Notes under the pieces: model-generated
Told to the model about the DNA's origin: nothing
Databases searched by the model: none
The model's input: only the letters and a program-made list of their open reading frames with translations
In this document: piece by piece, positions 1 to 7,892 of the stretch
Numbering within the stretch: position 1 is the first letter of the stretch
How the letters are laid out: every line of letters starts with the position of its first letter
Source of the DNA: Nocardia testacea NBRC 100365
GTDB taxonomy: Bacteria; Actinomycetota; Actinomycetes; Mycobacteriales; Mycobacteriaceae
DNA: 50,151 nt
NCBI RefSeq assembly: GCF_000308775.1
Contig: NZ_BAGJ01000263.1
Location: 1-50,151 of the forward strand
Reading direction: 5' to 3'
Position numbers and translations under genes: made by a program

Positions 1-259
1 GGCGCTCCCGCGGTTCCGGTGGCCGATGACAGGCAAGGGCGACCGAACCGTACGGCACGACCGGGGGGAGACCCAGGTCCAGAATCATGGCGAGCATTTC
101 TCGCGCAGCGAGATTCTTTGCCGCCGACCGTTTCTCGCCGGAAAAGTAGGGCCGGGCCGTGCATTCCGCGCTCACCTCGCCCACGTTCGCCGCAGGCCGA
201 CAGCTGCCGAACCCGTATCCGGCACAGCGGGATTCTCCGCCGCGGTGACCCGGCCGGCT
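1..259. other. Left edge, no confident gene
   Basis: No convincing complete gene is visible here. A minus-strand frame opens with ATG at 97 (second ATG at 88) and runs off the left edge as a hydrophobic-starting peptide. Its third-position GC is lower than in the neighbouring genes and it matches nothing I recognise. It could be the first ~30 codons of a leftward gene, but this is not established. Confidence 0.2.
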
Positions 260-718
260 CTAATCGGCCCGGCCCGATACCCGTTCCACCACCACGAGCG
301 GGATCTCCCGTTCGGTCTGCTGCTGATGTGCGGCCATATGCGGGAACCGTTGCTCCAGCATCGCGAACAGGCGCTCGCGTTCGGGTCCGGCGGCGGTGTG
401 CGCGGTACCGGTGAACAGGTCGATACCGGCCGGGGTGGGCCGCTCGATGATGACCTGCGGTTCGGCCACCAGGTTCCGGTACCACTGCGGGTGTTCGGCC
501 GCGGCCATATCGGATGCCCACAACACGGTTCGATCGTCGCCGTCGGTCAGGTAACCGAGCGGCACGACATGCTGCCGCCCGCTGCGCCTGCCGACCGTGG
601 TCAGTAGCACGAGATCGGACCCCTTCAGCATCCCGTCCATCGTGATCTTCCCGTCTCCGGCACGGAAGTTCTCGACCACGGACCGATTGAACGCACGCAT
701 ATCACTCGGCAACGACAT
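260..718 (-). CDS. Ddn-like F420-dependent nitroreductase/quinone reductase family protein
   Basis: A 152-residue protein of the deazaflavin-dependent nitroreductase family (DUF385, Ddn/FGD-type split beta-barrel). Members use reduced coenzyme F420 to reduce quinones or nitro compounds at the membrane. Visible family features are the TVGRRSGRQHVVPLGYL stretch, the HPQWYRNLVAEPQV segment and the PLVVVERV ending. The frame continues 57 codons further upstream, but that extension is arginine/proline-rich and unlike the family. The ATG at 718 gives the usual family length. A shorter start three codons later is possible. The gene is unpaired; its nearest neighbour on the same strand is the HxlR regulator. 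A paralogue lies at 19139-19567. Confidence 0.8.
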   Translation of the reverse strand: MSLPSDMRAFNRSVVENFRAGDGKITMDGMLKGSDLVLLTTVGRRSGRQHVVPLGYLTDGDDRTVLWASDMAAAEHPQWYRNLVAEPQVIIERPTPAGIDLFTGTAHTAAGPERERLFAMLEQRFPHMAAHQQQTEREIPLVVVERVSGRAD

Positions 719-938
719 CTGCGGAATATTAGTCCTCGCCGCGCCCCGTCCGGCGGGCCTGCCCGGCGTCCCGCGCAACCGGAGCCGCCGACACCGGCGC
801 GCGGCCGGTACTTCGTCGGGAGTCTTCCGCGAGTGCGGCGGCCAGATCGCCGAGCCGGCCGAAGGGGTCCGCCGGAGCCGGTCGAGCACCTTTCGTCCGG
901 CCTTCGCTGTGCGGGACCGAGCCGGGGACCGCCGGGGT

Positions 939-1322
939 TCAGCTCGCCGGGCGCTCCCGAGCCGGGGTAGCGGCGCGGGCCGCCTCCTGGAAGTCGACGA
1001 TGGCGCCGCCGTGGTCCCGCGCCCAGTCGGTCAGCACCTCGATGGGCTCGACCAGGGTCCGGCCGAGGTCGGTGAGGCTGTACACGACCCGCCGTGGCGC
1101 TTCGGCCCGGCGTTCGACCAAACCGTACTGCTGGAGCCGGCGCAGTGTCTGGGTGAGGACCTTGCGCGAGATGCCGCCGATGAGGTCGACGAGTTCGCCG
1201 TGCCGGCGCGGCCGATGGCTGAGCCCGAACAGCACGAGCACGGTCCATTTGTCGGAGATGATCTCGACCGCCAGGCGGGTGGGGCAGTCGGCGAGAAAGG
1301 CCGGTCCGGCGGTGTTCTGCAT
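939..1322 (-). CDS. HxlR-family winged-helix transcriptional regulator
   Basis: A 127-residue HxlR/DUF24 regulator. The core runs from CPTRLAVEIISDKWT through the recognition helix (GGISRKVLTQTLRRLQQYGLV) to the wing (YSLTDLGRTL). The single cysteine at residue 13 precedes the first helix, as in redox-sensing members such as QorR of Corynebacterium glutamicum. It is transcribed away from a quinone oxidoreductase gene 85 bp distant, the classical qorR-qor arrangement, so repression of that gene and of itself is likely. The start at 1322 gives the usual family length; a much longer frame upstream is a shadow of the opposite gene. Confidence 0.9.
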   Translation of the reverse strand: MQNTAGPAFLADCPTRLAVEIISDKWTVLVLFGLSHRPRRHGELVDLIGGISRKVLTQTLRRLQQYGLVERRAEAPRRVVYSLTDLGRTLVEPIEVLTDWARDHGGAIVDFQEAARAATPARERPAS

Positions 1323-1332
1323 GGGATTCGAA

Positions 1333-1366
1333 GGTACCAGGAGGTAACGCAGGGTTCCGTAGCGTT
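1333..1366. promoter_or_regulatory. Candidate HxlR operator between divergent genes
   Basis: The 85-bp divergent intergenic region carries tandem GGTACC (1333-1338) and GGTAAC (1343-1348). It also has an inverted pair AACGC (1346-1350) and GCGTT (1362-1366). Its position between the regulator and its likely target suggests an operator. No binding consensus was checked. Confidence 0.3.
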
Positions 1367-1407
1367 TTCCGGAGTAGGAATTCAGCGCCCGATGCGGAGG
1401 AATCACC

Positions 1408-2388
1408 ATGCCACGAGTCGTCGTATTCGACCGGTTCGGCGGACCGGATGTCATGTACCTCGTCGAGGAGCGGGCCGTCGCGCCCGCGGCCGGCGAGATA
1501 CGGGTCAGGATGGAGGCGTTCGCCGTCAACCCGCTCGACCAGATGATGCGTTCCGGTGGCCTGCCCGCCGCCGTCGACCTGCCGCACGCTCGCCTCGGCG
1601 TCGAGGGAACCGGCGTCGTCGACGCGGTGGGGCCCGGGGTCACCGAACCGCAGATCGGCGACCCGGTGATCCTCACCGCCGTTCCCGACGCGAGCGTCCG
1701 GGGTAGCTACGCCGAATACACCACCGTCCCCGCGAGCCGGGTCATCACCCGGCCCGCCGGTCTGGGCGTCGTGGAGGCGGCGGCGATCTGGGTCGCGTAC
1801 TCCACGGCCTACGGCGCGCTCGTCGAGAAGGCGGGGATGCGTCCCGGCGACCAGGTCCTCGTCACCGCCGCGTCCGGCGGTGTCGGCCGGGCGGCGATAC
1901 AGATCGCGAACCAGATCGGCGCCGTGCCGATCGCTGTCACCCGTCAGGCCGCGAAGCGGGATGATCTGCTCGCCGCCGGTGCCGCCGCGGTCATCGCCAC
2001 CGACGAGACCGACATCGTCGAAGCCGTCCGCCACCACACCGGCGGAACCGGCGCCGATATAGTCCTCGACCTCGTCACAGGCCCCGGACAGCAGGATCTG
2101 GTGGCGGCGGCCCGCCCCGGCGCCACGCTGGTCGCCGCGGGCTTCCTGGACCCTCGGCCCACCCCCTTTCCGGTGGGTGCACCGCTCACGATCCACGGCT
2201 ACCGGAGTTTCGAGCACACTCTCGACCCGGTGGTGGTGAAGCGGATGGCGGCCTTCCTGAATGCCGGTGTCCGCCTCGGTGCCCTGCGGCCCGCTGTCGA
2301 CACGGTGTTCGCCTTCGACGAGATCGTCGAGGCACACCGCCACCTCGAGAAGGGGGTCCACGCGGGGAAGATCGTCGTCACGGTGTAG
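1408..2388 (+). CDS. Zinc-independent quinone oxidoreductase (MDR superfamily)
   Basis: A 326-residue medium-chain dehydrogenase/reductase of the quinone oxidoreductase type, expected to reduce quinones or enones with NADPH in the cytoplasm. The N-terminal GroES-like domain includes VEGTGVVDAVGPGV. The Rossmann domain has VTAASGGVGRAAIQ, the AASGGVG form of the nucleotide-binding loop. The catalytic and structural zinc cysteine clusters of alcohol dehydrogenases are absent, which fits QOR. A GCGGAGGAA ribosome binding site lies before the ATG at 1408. The gene is divergent from the HxlR regulator, which probably responds to quinone or electrophile stress. Confidence 0.9.
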   Translation: MPRVVVFDRFGGPDVMYLVEERAVAPAAGEIRVRMEAFAVNPLDQMMRSGGLPAAVDLPHARLGVEGTGVVDAVGPGVTEPQIGDPVILTAVPDASVRGSYAEYTTVPASRVITRPAGLGVVEAAAIWVAYSTAYGALVEKAGMRPGDQVLVTAASGGVGRAAIQIANQIGAVPIAVTRQAAKRDDLLAAGAAAVIATDETDIVEAVRHHTGGTGADIVLDLVTGPGQQDLVAAARPGATLVAAGFLDPRPTPFPVGAPLTIHGYRSFEHTLDPVVVKRMAAFLNAGVRLGALRPAVDTVFAFDEIVEAHRHLEKGVHAGKIVVTV

Positions 2389-2456
2389 CGGAAGTCGATC
2401 GCCCGGCCGGCATCGCCGACGCCGGTCGGCGGCGTGTGCAGGGGTTACGGCGCGAG

Positions 2457-2499
2457 GAACTCGCGATCCCGGTCGGGCGGATCCGGTGACCGCGAGTTC
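2457..2499. terminator. Bidirectional hairpin between convergent genes
   Basis: GAACTCGCG (2457-2465) pairs with CGCGAGTTC (2491-2499) around a 25-base loop that can pair further internally. It lies between the quinone oxidoreductase end (2388) and the DHFR-like gene end (2562), which converge. There is no long U-tract, as is common in actinobacterial terminators. Confidence 0.45.
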
Positions 2500-2561
2500 T
2501 GACCGGTGCCGAGCGATTCGCTCGGAGTCTCCGGCTCCGCGTGGACGCCGGTCGAACGACC

Positions 2562-3113
2562 TCAGTCGGCGAGGTAGCGCAGCAGGACCGCCTTGTCGAA
2601 GATCCTCGTCTCGGCCAATCGGAGCTGTACGCAGGTGTTCAGCAACGGGAAGAACGGAGTGCCGCCGCCGAGCACCACGGGCATGACGAACAGCTGGTAC
2701 TCGTCGATGAGCCCATGGGGCATCAGCGAGGCCGCCAGGCTCGCGCCCCCGACCTCCATGACGCCGTCGCCTCCGGCCTTGAGCCCGCGGACCTCCTCGA
2801 CCGCATTCTCGCTGATCAGCGTGCTGTTCCAGTGGACCTCGGTGAGTGTCCGGGAGAAGACGACCTTGGGCTTCTCCGTCCACAGTGTGGCGAACTCGCG
2901 CTCGATGCGCGGGGCGTCCGCGGGTACGTGCGGCCAGTAGTCCGCCATCAGCTCGTACAGGCGACGGCCGTGCAGCGAGATCTCGACATCGCGGAAGCGG
3001 TCGTTGTGGAACTGGTGCAGCTCGTCGTCCGGGTGGGTCCAGTCGATGCCGCCGGCGCTGTCGTTGATGTAGCCGTCCACAGACACGCTGAAGCCGTAGA
3101 TCAGTCTCCTCAT
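2562..3113 (-). CDS. Dihydrofolate reductase family protein (RibD C-terminal-like)
   Basis: A 183-residue protein of the RibD C-terminal/DHFR-like fold, an NAD(P)H-dependent reductase family whose small actinobacterial members mostly have no known substrate. It starts with the typical RRLIYGFSVSVDGYI strand. It has the KPKVVFSRTL and EVGGASLAASLM segments and ends in PVVLGGGTPFFP. The ATG at 3113 is preceded by GAGAAGG and gives the usual ~185-residue length; the upstream extension is rejected. It is divergent from the DUF6069 gene. A distant homologue lies at 24654-25259. Confidence 0.88.
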   Translation of the reverse strand: MRRLIYGFSVSVDGYINDSAGGIDWTHPDDELHQFHNDRFRDVEISLHGRRLYELMADYWPHVPADAPRIEREFATLWTEKPKVVFSRTLTEVHWNSTLISENAVEEVRGLKAGGDGVMEVGGASLAASLMPHGLIDEYQLFVMPVVLGGGTPFFPLLNTCVQLRLAETRIFDKAVLLRYLAD

Positions 3114-3292
3114 GATCTGGAGACCTTCTCCGCGCCCGAAACTCATCGGTGCTCGCAGCTGCCGAATCGGTCTCGGACCGGGGGCCGGTGGTGATGGCCT
3201 GGGCGGGCACCGCACAGGCTGTGTACCGGTGTGTGGCCGACCTGATAACCCACCGATCCGAATGTGATCTGCAACATACTGCATTCGATCGA

Positions 3293-3323
3293 TTGACCTC
3301 AATATTTATTGAGGTTTCAGGAT
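3293..3323 (+). promoter_or_regulatory. SoxR/MerR-type promoter with SoxR-box-like palindrome
   Basis: A -35 TTGACC (3293-3298) and a -10-like CAGGAT (3318-3323) are separated by 19 bp, the overlong spacer typical of MerR-family-activated promoters. The spacer and -35 carry CCTCAATATTTATTGAGG (3297-3314), a perfect 8-bp inverted repeat around TT, extended to 9 bp by flanking A and T. The arms CCTCAA and TTGAGG match the known SoxR box. The site lies 40-70 bp before the DUF6069 start. No soxR gene is in the window. Confidence 0.6.
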
Positions 3324-3362
3324 GTACTCATAAGCCTCACGGCTCCACCACAGGAGATCAAC

Positions 3363-3797
3363 ATGAGTACCTCGACCACCCGCACCGCTGCCCGCATCCC
3401 CGCACTGAATCGTCCCGTCGCCCTCTTCGGCGCGCTCGGCGCCGCGCTCGTGGCCAACCTCGTCATCTGGCTGATCGGTGCGGCCGCCGGTGGCACGTTC
3501 GAAATGACCGATGCGGGCCGGGTGCAGAGTGTGGCGCCCGGCGGAATCGTCCTGATGACCGTGGTGCCGATGCTGATCGGTCTCGGCGCGGCAGTACTGC
3601 TGTCCTACAAGTGGATCGGTGTGCTGCGCGTCGCCGCGGTGATCGGCTCGGTGCTGGCCGTCGCCACCATCGCCATGACCGTGCGCGCCGATTTCGACAC
3701 CGTGTCCACGGTCGCGCTGGCGATCACGCACCTGACGCTGGTCCCGGCCCTCGTCGTCGCCACCGAGGGCCTGCGCCGCAAGTTGCTCGAAGGGTGA
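3363..3797 (+). CDS. DUF6069 family four-helix membrane protein
   Basis: A 144-residue integral membrane protein of the DUF6069 family, whose function is unknown. Four hydrophobic segments are visible at about residues 22-42, 62-81, 87-107 and 117-135, with GGTFEMTDAGRV between the first two. The start at 3363 is chosen because CAGGAG lies just upstream and because an earlier in-frame codon falls inside the promoter palindrome. A SoxR-box-like promoter precedes it, so induction by redox-active compounds is a reasonable inference. A strong hairpin follows at 3813-3838. Confidence 0.8.
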   Translation: MSTSTTRTAARIPALNRPVALFGALGAALVANLVIWLIGAAAGGTFEMTDAGRVQSVAPGGIVLMTVVPMLIGLGAAVLLSYKWIGVLRVAAVIGSVLAVATIAMTVRADFDTVSTVALAITHLTLVPALVVATEGLRRKLLEG

Positions 3798-3812
3798 TGT
3801 GCCAGAACGACA

Positions 3813-3838
3813 AGGGCCCGCATTTGGATGCGGGCCCT
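3813..3838. terminator. Strong hairpin between convergent genes
   Basis: AGGGCCCGCAT (3813-3823) and ATGCGGGCCCT (3828-3838) form a perfect 11-bp stem with a TTGG loop. It sits between the DUF6069 gene (end 3797) and the DUF5996 gene (end 3886), so it can serve both strands. Confidence 0.7.
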
Positions 3839-3885
3839 GCGGGCCGATTCCGTCCAACGCTCGCCCCGCCGTCGCGCAGGTGGCG

Positions 3886-4812
3886 TCATCGTGTTCGAGG
3901 CGCGGTCACCTCCAGGCGCTCGCGGTCCCAATCGGCGGCATCGGCGGCAGCCGCGTAGGTGGAGCGGAGGAACTCCAGCACGGTCGCCTCGGGATCGTCG
4001 GCGCTGCGCACGGCCTCGTAGGGAAGCAGGAACTCGTGGACGGCGGCGTCGTAGTAACCGGCCCGCGGCCGGATCGGAGTGTCCGCGTACCCGTCGGGCT
4101 CGGGGTAGGCGTAGGCGTAGAAGCTGCCCTCGGCCGAGCCGCCGGGCCAGAACCCGCTACTGGCCAGCTCGTGTGAGTAGCCTTCGACCATCACCCAGTC
4201 GGCGCAGTTCGGCGCGCCACCCGGATGCGGTGGAGCGGTGCGCCCCGAGAAGCGCGTGTAGGCCAGGTCCATCGCACCCCAGAAGAAGTGCACGGGGCTG
4301 GCCTTGCCGGTGAATTCACCGCGGAACCGGTTCAGGACGCGGTCGGCGGCCACCAGCTGACGCCAGAACGTATTGGCGTGGTCGCGGTCGTAGGCGGCAT
4401 GCGTGGTGTCCTCGGCGAACGGAATCGCGTTTTCCACTTCGACCGGGCGGGCCAGGATCGCGATATCGATACCCAGCGCGTGCAGGGCGCTCATCACTTC
4501 TTCGTAGAACGCGGCCACGGTCTGCGGCTCCAGATTGACCCGGTGCCGCGCGCCGGTGCAGGACCGGATGTGTAGCTGGTGGTCGATGAAGTCGAATTCG
4601 ATATCGAAGGTCCCCCGGTCGTAGGGGATCGCCGAGGTGGTCAAACCGCGGGCGGAGACGTAGAAGGTCACCTGCCACCAGTGGTTGACCATCGGTGCGC
4701 GGGCCAGGCGGAGTTTGCCGACGATCTGCATCCACATATGCAATGTGTCGCGGGTATCGGCCCAGTCGTCCACCCGTAGGCCCGGCCAGACTTCGTTGGA
4801 TGTGGTGCGCAT
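3886..4812 (-). CDS. DUF5996 family protein
   Basis: A 308-residue protein of the DUF5996 family; function unknown. Recognisable features are the W-x-G-L-R-V-D-D-W start, the WMQIVGKLRLARAP stretch, NHWWQVTFYVSARGL, and HFFWGAMDLAYTRFSGR. It is predicted soluble with no signal peptide. The start at 4812 has AGGGACGG upstream and avoids overlapping the preceding gene. It lies 49 bp downstream of the DUF2267 gene on the same strand, so the two probably form a two-gene operon. Confidence 0.8.
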   Translation of the reverse strand: MRTTSNEVWPGLRVDDWADTRDTLHMWMQIVGKLRLARAPMVNHWWQVTFYVSARGLTTSAIPYDRGTFDIEFDFIDHQLHIRSCTGARHRVNLEPQTVAAFYEEVMSALHALGIDIAILARPVEVENAIPFAEDTTHAAYDRDHANTFWRQLVAADRVLNRFRGEFTGKASPVHFFWGAMDLAYTRFSGRTAPPHPGGAPNCADWVMVEGYSHELASSGFWPGGSAEGSFYAYAYPEPDGYADTPIRPRAGYYDAAVHEFLLPYEAVRSADDPEATVLEFLRSTYAAAADAADWDRERLEVTAPRTR

Positions 4813-4861
4813 ATCCGTCCCTTCGGCTCGGTGGACCCGGGGTCGGGTGGGCGGCGGCGCA

Positions 4862-5302
4862 TCAGGCTCCGGCCATCGCCCCCTCACCGCGCAGGACCGT
4901 GCCGAGGCGGTCCGGGAATACCGCGAACACGTGATCGAGCTGACCGGGCGACATCATCCGGCCCAGCGCGGAGGTGACGCAGCCGGCGGTGAACGAGACA
5001 TCGCCCGCCGGGATGCCGGCGCGCTCGGCGAATTCGTCGACGAACTCCGCGACGCCGTGGTGCCCCGGTACCCGGCTCGGTACCCAGCCCTCGTACCAGA
5101 TGCCGCGCAGGAAATCGGGTAGCTGGGCCGTGAGATGGGCGGAATTGGGCACACCTATCCGGTCCCGGACGGTATGCATCCATGCGCGCAGCGCACGTAG
5201 TGCGAACGTGAGATCTTCGGTACCCAGATCGTCGGCGACGGCCCGCAACCAGGCGTGTGCGGTGTGCATGCCGGCGGCCAGGGGATCATTGTGATGCGTC
5301 AT
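4862..5302 (-). CDS. DUF2267 family protein
   Basis: A 146-residue, mostly helical DUF2267 protein. The family pattern of paired helical repeats is seen in TAHAWLRAVADDLG, ALRALRAWMHTVRDRIG and AHLTAQLPDFLRGIWYEGW. No enzymatic motif is visible and the role is unknown. It is the first gene of a probable two-gene transcript with DUF5996. The divergent partner is the TipA-like MerR gene about 250 bp away. Confidence 0.82.
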   Translation of the reverse strand: MTHHNDPLAAGMHTAHAWLRAVADDLGTEDLTFALRALRAWMHTVRDRIGVPNSAHLTAQLPDFLRGIWYEGWVPSRVPGHHGVAEFVDEFAERAGIPAGDVSFTAGCVTSALGRMMSPGQLDHVFAVFPDRLGTVLRGEGAMAGA

Positions 5303-5485
5303 GGTGCGCCTGCCTTCCGAGTGGCCGGTCCGATGCGCGGTGCGATACCGTAATTCTACGGCCTAACCAGCGGGAACAGCAGGCTCGATTCCGGCCTCCA
5401 CGGCGGCACGGAACGGTCGACCCGCGTGCCCGCGAGGTGCCGGCGCTCCCCGCTCGGCCGCCGGATCCGGTGGCCGTGTTCCGGC

Positions 5486-5516
5486 TTGCACCTGACGTAA
5501 GGTCAGGTCCTACCGT
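5486..5516 (+). promoter_or_regulatory. MerR-type promoter/operator of the TipA-like gene
   Basis: TTGCAC (5486-5491) and TACCGT (5511-5516) are separated by 19 bp. The spacer holds the perfect dyad ACCTGAC (5490-5496), GTAAG, GTCAGGT (5502-5508). Spacer length and dyad position are those of promoters untwisted by MerR-family activators, so this is probably autoregulation by the gene beginning at 5554. Confidence 0.65.
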
Positions 5517-5553
5517 CGGCGTCACCGGCGCACGGTGCGCCGGTGGAAGTGGG

Positions 5554-6318
5554 ATGAAACGGATGGACCAGCAGGGCACAGAACGGGTGTGGAAGGTCGG
5601 CGAACTCGCGGCCGAGGCCGGTTTGACGGTGCGAACGCTGCACCACTACGACCGCATCGGGTTGGTCTGCCCGGCGGAGCGGACCGGCACCGGCCACCGG
5701 CTCTACACCGCCGGCGATGTCGAGCGTCTGTACCAGGTGCTGGCCCTGCGTCAGTTGGGCCTGGGCCTGGACCAGATCTCCGGCCTGCTGGACGGCACTG
5801 TGGCGATGGCGCAGGTGTTGTCTGCCCATCGCGACTTCCTGGCCGCGCAACTGGCTGCGACCCAGGAACTTCATGCCCTGGTCGCGGCGCTGGCCGCTAC
5901 GGCGGAGAGCAGGCCGGACGCATCCGCGGATCACTTCCTGGAATTGATCAGGAGGACCGTCATGGTCGACGACACCTTCAAGGAGTACTTCACCGAGGGG
6001 CAGCTGACGCAGCTCGCGCAGCGTCGCGAGGAGCTCGGTGACCAGCGTATTCGCCGAGCCGAAGCGGACTGGGCCGTGCTCATCCCGAAGGTCGACGCGG
6101 CGATCGCCGCGGGAATGGACCCGTCCACCCCCGAGGCGCAGCAGATGGCGGCGCAGTGGATGGATCTGCTGGAGGGGTTCCACGGCGGTGACCCGGGCCT
6201 GCGGGACAGTCTGTACCGGATGCAGGCCGGCGAGGCCGATCGGATCGAGAGCGAGTTCTGCGGACCGTCACCCGCGCAGATCGAGTTCATCACGGCCGCG
6301 AACGCCGCCCGCGGATAG
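5554..6318 (+). CDS. MerR-family regulator with TipAS drug-sensing domain
   Basis: A 254-residue TipA-like regulator. The N-terminal winged helix has VWKVGELAAEAGLTVRTLHHYDRIGL and a dimerisation coiled coil. The C-terminal half (about residues 130-250) is an alpha-helical TipAS-type antibiotic-recognition domain with FKEYFTEGQLTQLAQRREE and the GFHGGDPGLRDSLYRM region. In TipA such domains bind thiopeptides and related drugs. Starts at 5554 and 5563 are both possible; 5554 has GGAAGTGGG upstream. The promoter at 5486-5516 suggests autoactivation, and a long hairpin follows at 6379-6407. Confidence 0.88.
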   Translation: MKRMDQQGTERVWKVGELAAEAGLTVRTLHHYDRIGLVCPAERTGTGHRLYTAGDVERLYQVLALRQLGLGLDQISGLLDGTVAMAQVLSAHRDFLAAQLAATQELHALVAALAATAESRPDASADHFLELIRRTVMVDDTFKEYFTEGQLTQLAQRREELGDQRIRRAEADWAVLIPKVDAAIAAGMDPSTPEAQQMAAQWMDLLEGFHGGDPGLRDSLYRMQAGEADRIESEFCGPSPAQIEFITAANAARG

Positions 6319-6378
6319 CGGCCTCGGCAGGCGCCGGCCGTCGATCGGGACGCAGAACGGCCGAGGTTACGCACGCGC

Positions 6379-6407
6379 CGGTGCGCGGGAAGCCTTCCCG
6401 CGCACCG
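6379..6407. terminator. Long GC-rich hairpin after the TipA-like gene
   Basis: CGGTGCGCGGGAAG (6379-6392) and CTTCCCGCGCACCG (6394-6407) form a 14-bp perfect inverted repeat with its centre at 6393. The innermost pairs must open to form the loop. Its place 60 bp after the MerR gene and before the next start suits a terminator. Confidence 0.6.
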
Positions 6408-6537
6408 GGCGCAGTGCCCGAAGTCCGCGCGCGAGAACATGATCGGCACGCCACCCGATCCACGCGACCGCTGTCGGGCCCCGTCGGCGGACGAAGTCGC
6501 GCACCACAGTCCGCACGGTGCGGATAGGTTGGTGGCC

Positions 6538-7173
6538 ATGCTGCTCTGGATAAACGGTCCCTTCGGTGGGGGAAAGACACAGACCGCGTTCGAACTGCAC
6601 CGCAGGCTTCCCGGCAGCGTTGTGTGCGACCCGGAATCGGTGGGATACGGGCTGCACCGGATGATGCCGCCGAAGCTCCGGACCGATTTCCAGGATTTTC
6701 CGAGCTGGCGGCAGGGCGTATTCGAGGTCCTCGACCATGTGCTCCGCGAACACGACGGCGTGGTGATCGCCCCGATGACCGTCGCCGACCCCCGGTACTT
6801 CGACGAAACGGTCGGACGGCTGCGCGAATCCGGCCACGATGTCCGGCATTTCGCATTGCTGGCCCGCCGGGAGACAGTGCTGGACCGGCTGCGCGATCGT
6901 GGGCTCGGCTTCGCTCCCGTCCTGCGGGCGGCCGGTCAGGGCGATCTGCTGCTGCGCGCGGAACAGTTCGCCGTGGACAAGCTGGACTTCTGCCTCGAAC
7001 AGTTGAGCCAACCCCGGTTCGCCGACCATATCTGGACCGACACGACCCCGGTGCCCGCGGTCGCCGAGCGAATCGCCGACACCGTCGGCGTGACACTGAC
7101 CCCCGACACGGACGGCCGGCTGCGAGGCAGGCTCCGCCGCATGGCCGTGACAGTCCGCAGTGTCCGTTGGTGA
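6538..7173 (+). CDS. AAA-family ATP-binding protein, TmrB-like
   Basis: A 211-residue P-loop protein. It opens with MLLWINGPFGGGKTQTAFELHRR, a Walker A motif at the extreme N-terminus, as in the tunicamycin-resistance protein TmrB and related nucleoside/amine kinases. PESVGYGLHRMMP and the HFALLARRETVLDRLRDRG segment are typical of this kinase-like group. The ATG at 6538 puts the P-loop at residues 7-14; the extension to 6439 is unlikely. TmrB binds tunicamycin and ATP at the membrane; whether this protein confers resistance is inference. It stands alone between terminator-like DNA and a secreted protein gene. Confidence 0.78.
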   Translation: MLLWINGPFGGGKTQTAFELHRRLPGSVVCDPESVGYGLHRMMPPKLRTDFQDFPSWRQGVFEVLDHVLREHDGVVIAPMTVADPRYFDETVGRLRESGHDVRHFALLARRETVLDRLRDRGLGFAPVLRAAGQGDLLLRAEQFAVDKLDFCLEQLSQPRFADHIWTDTTPVPAVAERIADTVGVTLTPDTDGRLRGRLRRMAVTVRSVRW

Positions 7174-7267
7174 GTCACGCCGTCGTCGAACATCGATCAG
7201 GTATCGGTCACACTCGAAGCTCGTGGAACGGGGTAATGAATCCGAGCCGGTGCACGATCATCCGTGC

Positions 7268-7801
7268 ATGACGATCGCACGGAAATTGGCCACCACAGCA
7301 GCTACCGGTCTCGTCGGTGCGGCAATGGCCGTGACGGCGCCGGGCGTCGCCACCGCCGCGGACCCCTGCCAGCTCGGGGTGTCGAATGTCGGGCCCCGGA
7401 CCTGCGCCGTGAACGAGGTCCGGACGGCCCCGGCATGGACGGTCGGCAACGGTGTCTGCGTCGGTATGCTGAGCGCCGCCGGAGTCGCCTACGACGGCCC
7501 CCTGGACCGATACCATGTCTTTCCGGGGACTGCCCATTCGATAGAACTGCGGATCACGCAGGGTTTCTCCCCGCTCGGCGAGTGGGCGCCGACCCTCCTC
7601 GCCTGTGACGTCACGGCGATCGTCGACTGGCGCAACCTCGACACCGGCCGCAGCGGCTCGGTGAGCCAGTTCATCCCCGCGGGCCACACGAGTACCCGGC
7701 CCTTCTACGTGCATGTGGACTCGGGCCCGGGACGGGTCTCGCTCACCGTGCGCACCGACCGGCCGAGCGTTCCGGCGACGGCCGAGGTCTTCGTGCCCTG
7801 A
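7268..7801 (+). CDS. Secreted protein of unknown function
   Basis: A 177-residue exported protein. The signal peptide covers roughly residues 1-32, with RK, a hydrophobic core and an ATAA cleavage region. The mature part has several cysteines (after DPC, RTC, GVC and ACD), probably forming disulfides, and an immunoglobulin-like beta-rich look, with SGPGRVSLTVRT near the end. I do not recognise the family. The ATG at 7268 is chosen because it begins the signal peptide. It ends 91 bp before the next MerR gene. Confidence 0.7.
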   Translation: MTIARKLATTAATGLVGAAMAVTAPGVATAADPCQLGVSNVGPRTCAVNEVRTAPAWTVGNGVCVGMLSAAGVAYDGPLDRYHVFPGTAHSIELRITQGFSPLGEWAPTLLACDVTAIVDWRNLDTGRSGSVSQFIPAGHTSTRPFYVHVDSGPGRVSLTVRTDRPSVPATAEVFVP

Positions 7802-7854
7802 CCTCGCACGGTATCGACAGTCCGGTGCGCGCTCGGCGACCCGGCCGGCGAGGC

Positions 7855-7885
7855 TTGCAGGTGACGTAGCGTCATATGCCAGGCT
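7855..7885 (+). promoter_or_regulatory. MerR-type promoter of the second MerR gene
   Basis: TTGCAG (7855-7860) and a weak -10, CAGGCT (7880-7885), have 19-bp spacing. The spacer contains the dyad TGACG (7862-7866), TAG, CGTCA (7870-7874). The start codon at 7893 lies only 7 bases beyond, so the transcript would be leaderless or nearly so. Confidence 0.42.
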
Positions 7886-7892
7886 CGCTGAC

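Noticed and set aside
1..97. Leftward ORF beginning at 97 and leaving the window
   Set aside because: Third-position GC is lower than in neighbours, no family is recognised, and only ~32 codons are available. It is noted but not called.
625..3210. 861-residue minus-strand open frame
   Set aside because: It runs antisense to the quinone oxidoreductase and across three recognisable genes, with an arginine/proline-rich, low-complexity product. It is a GC-driven shadow.
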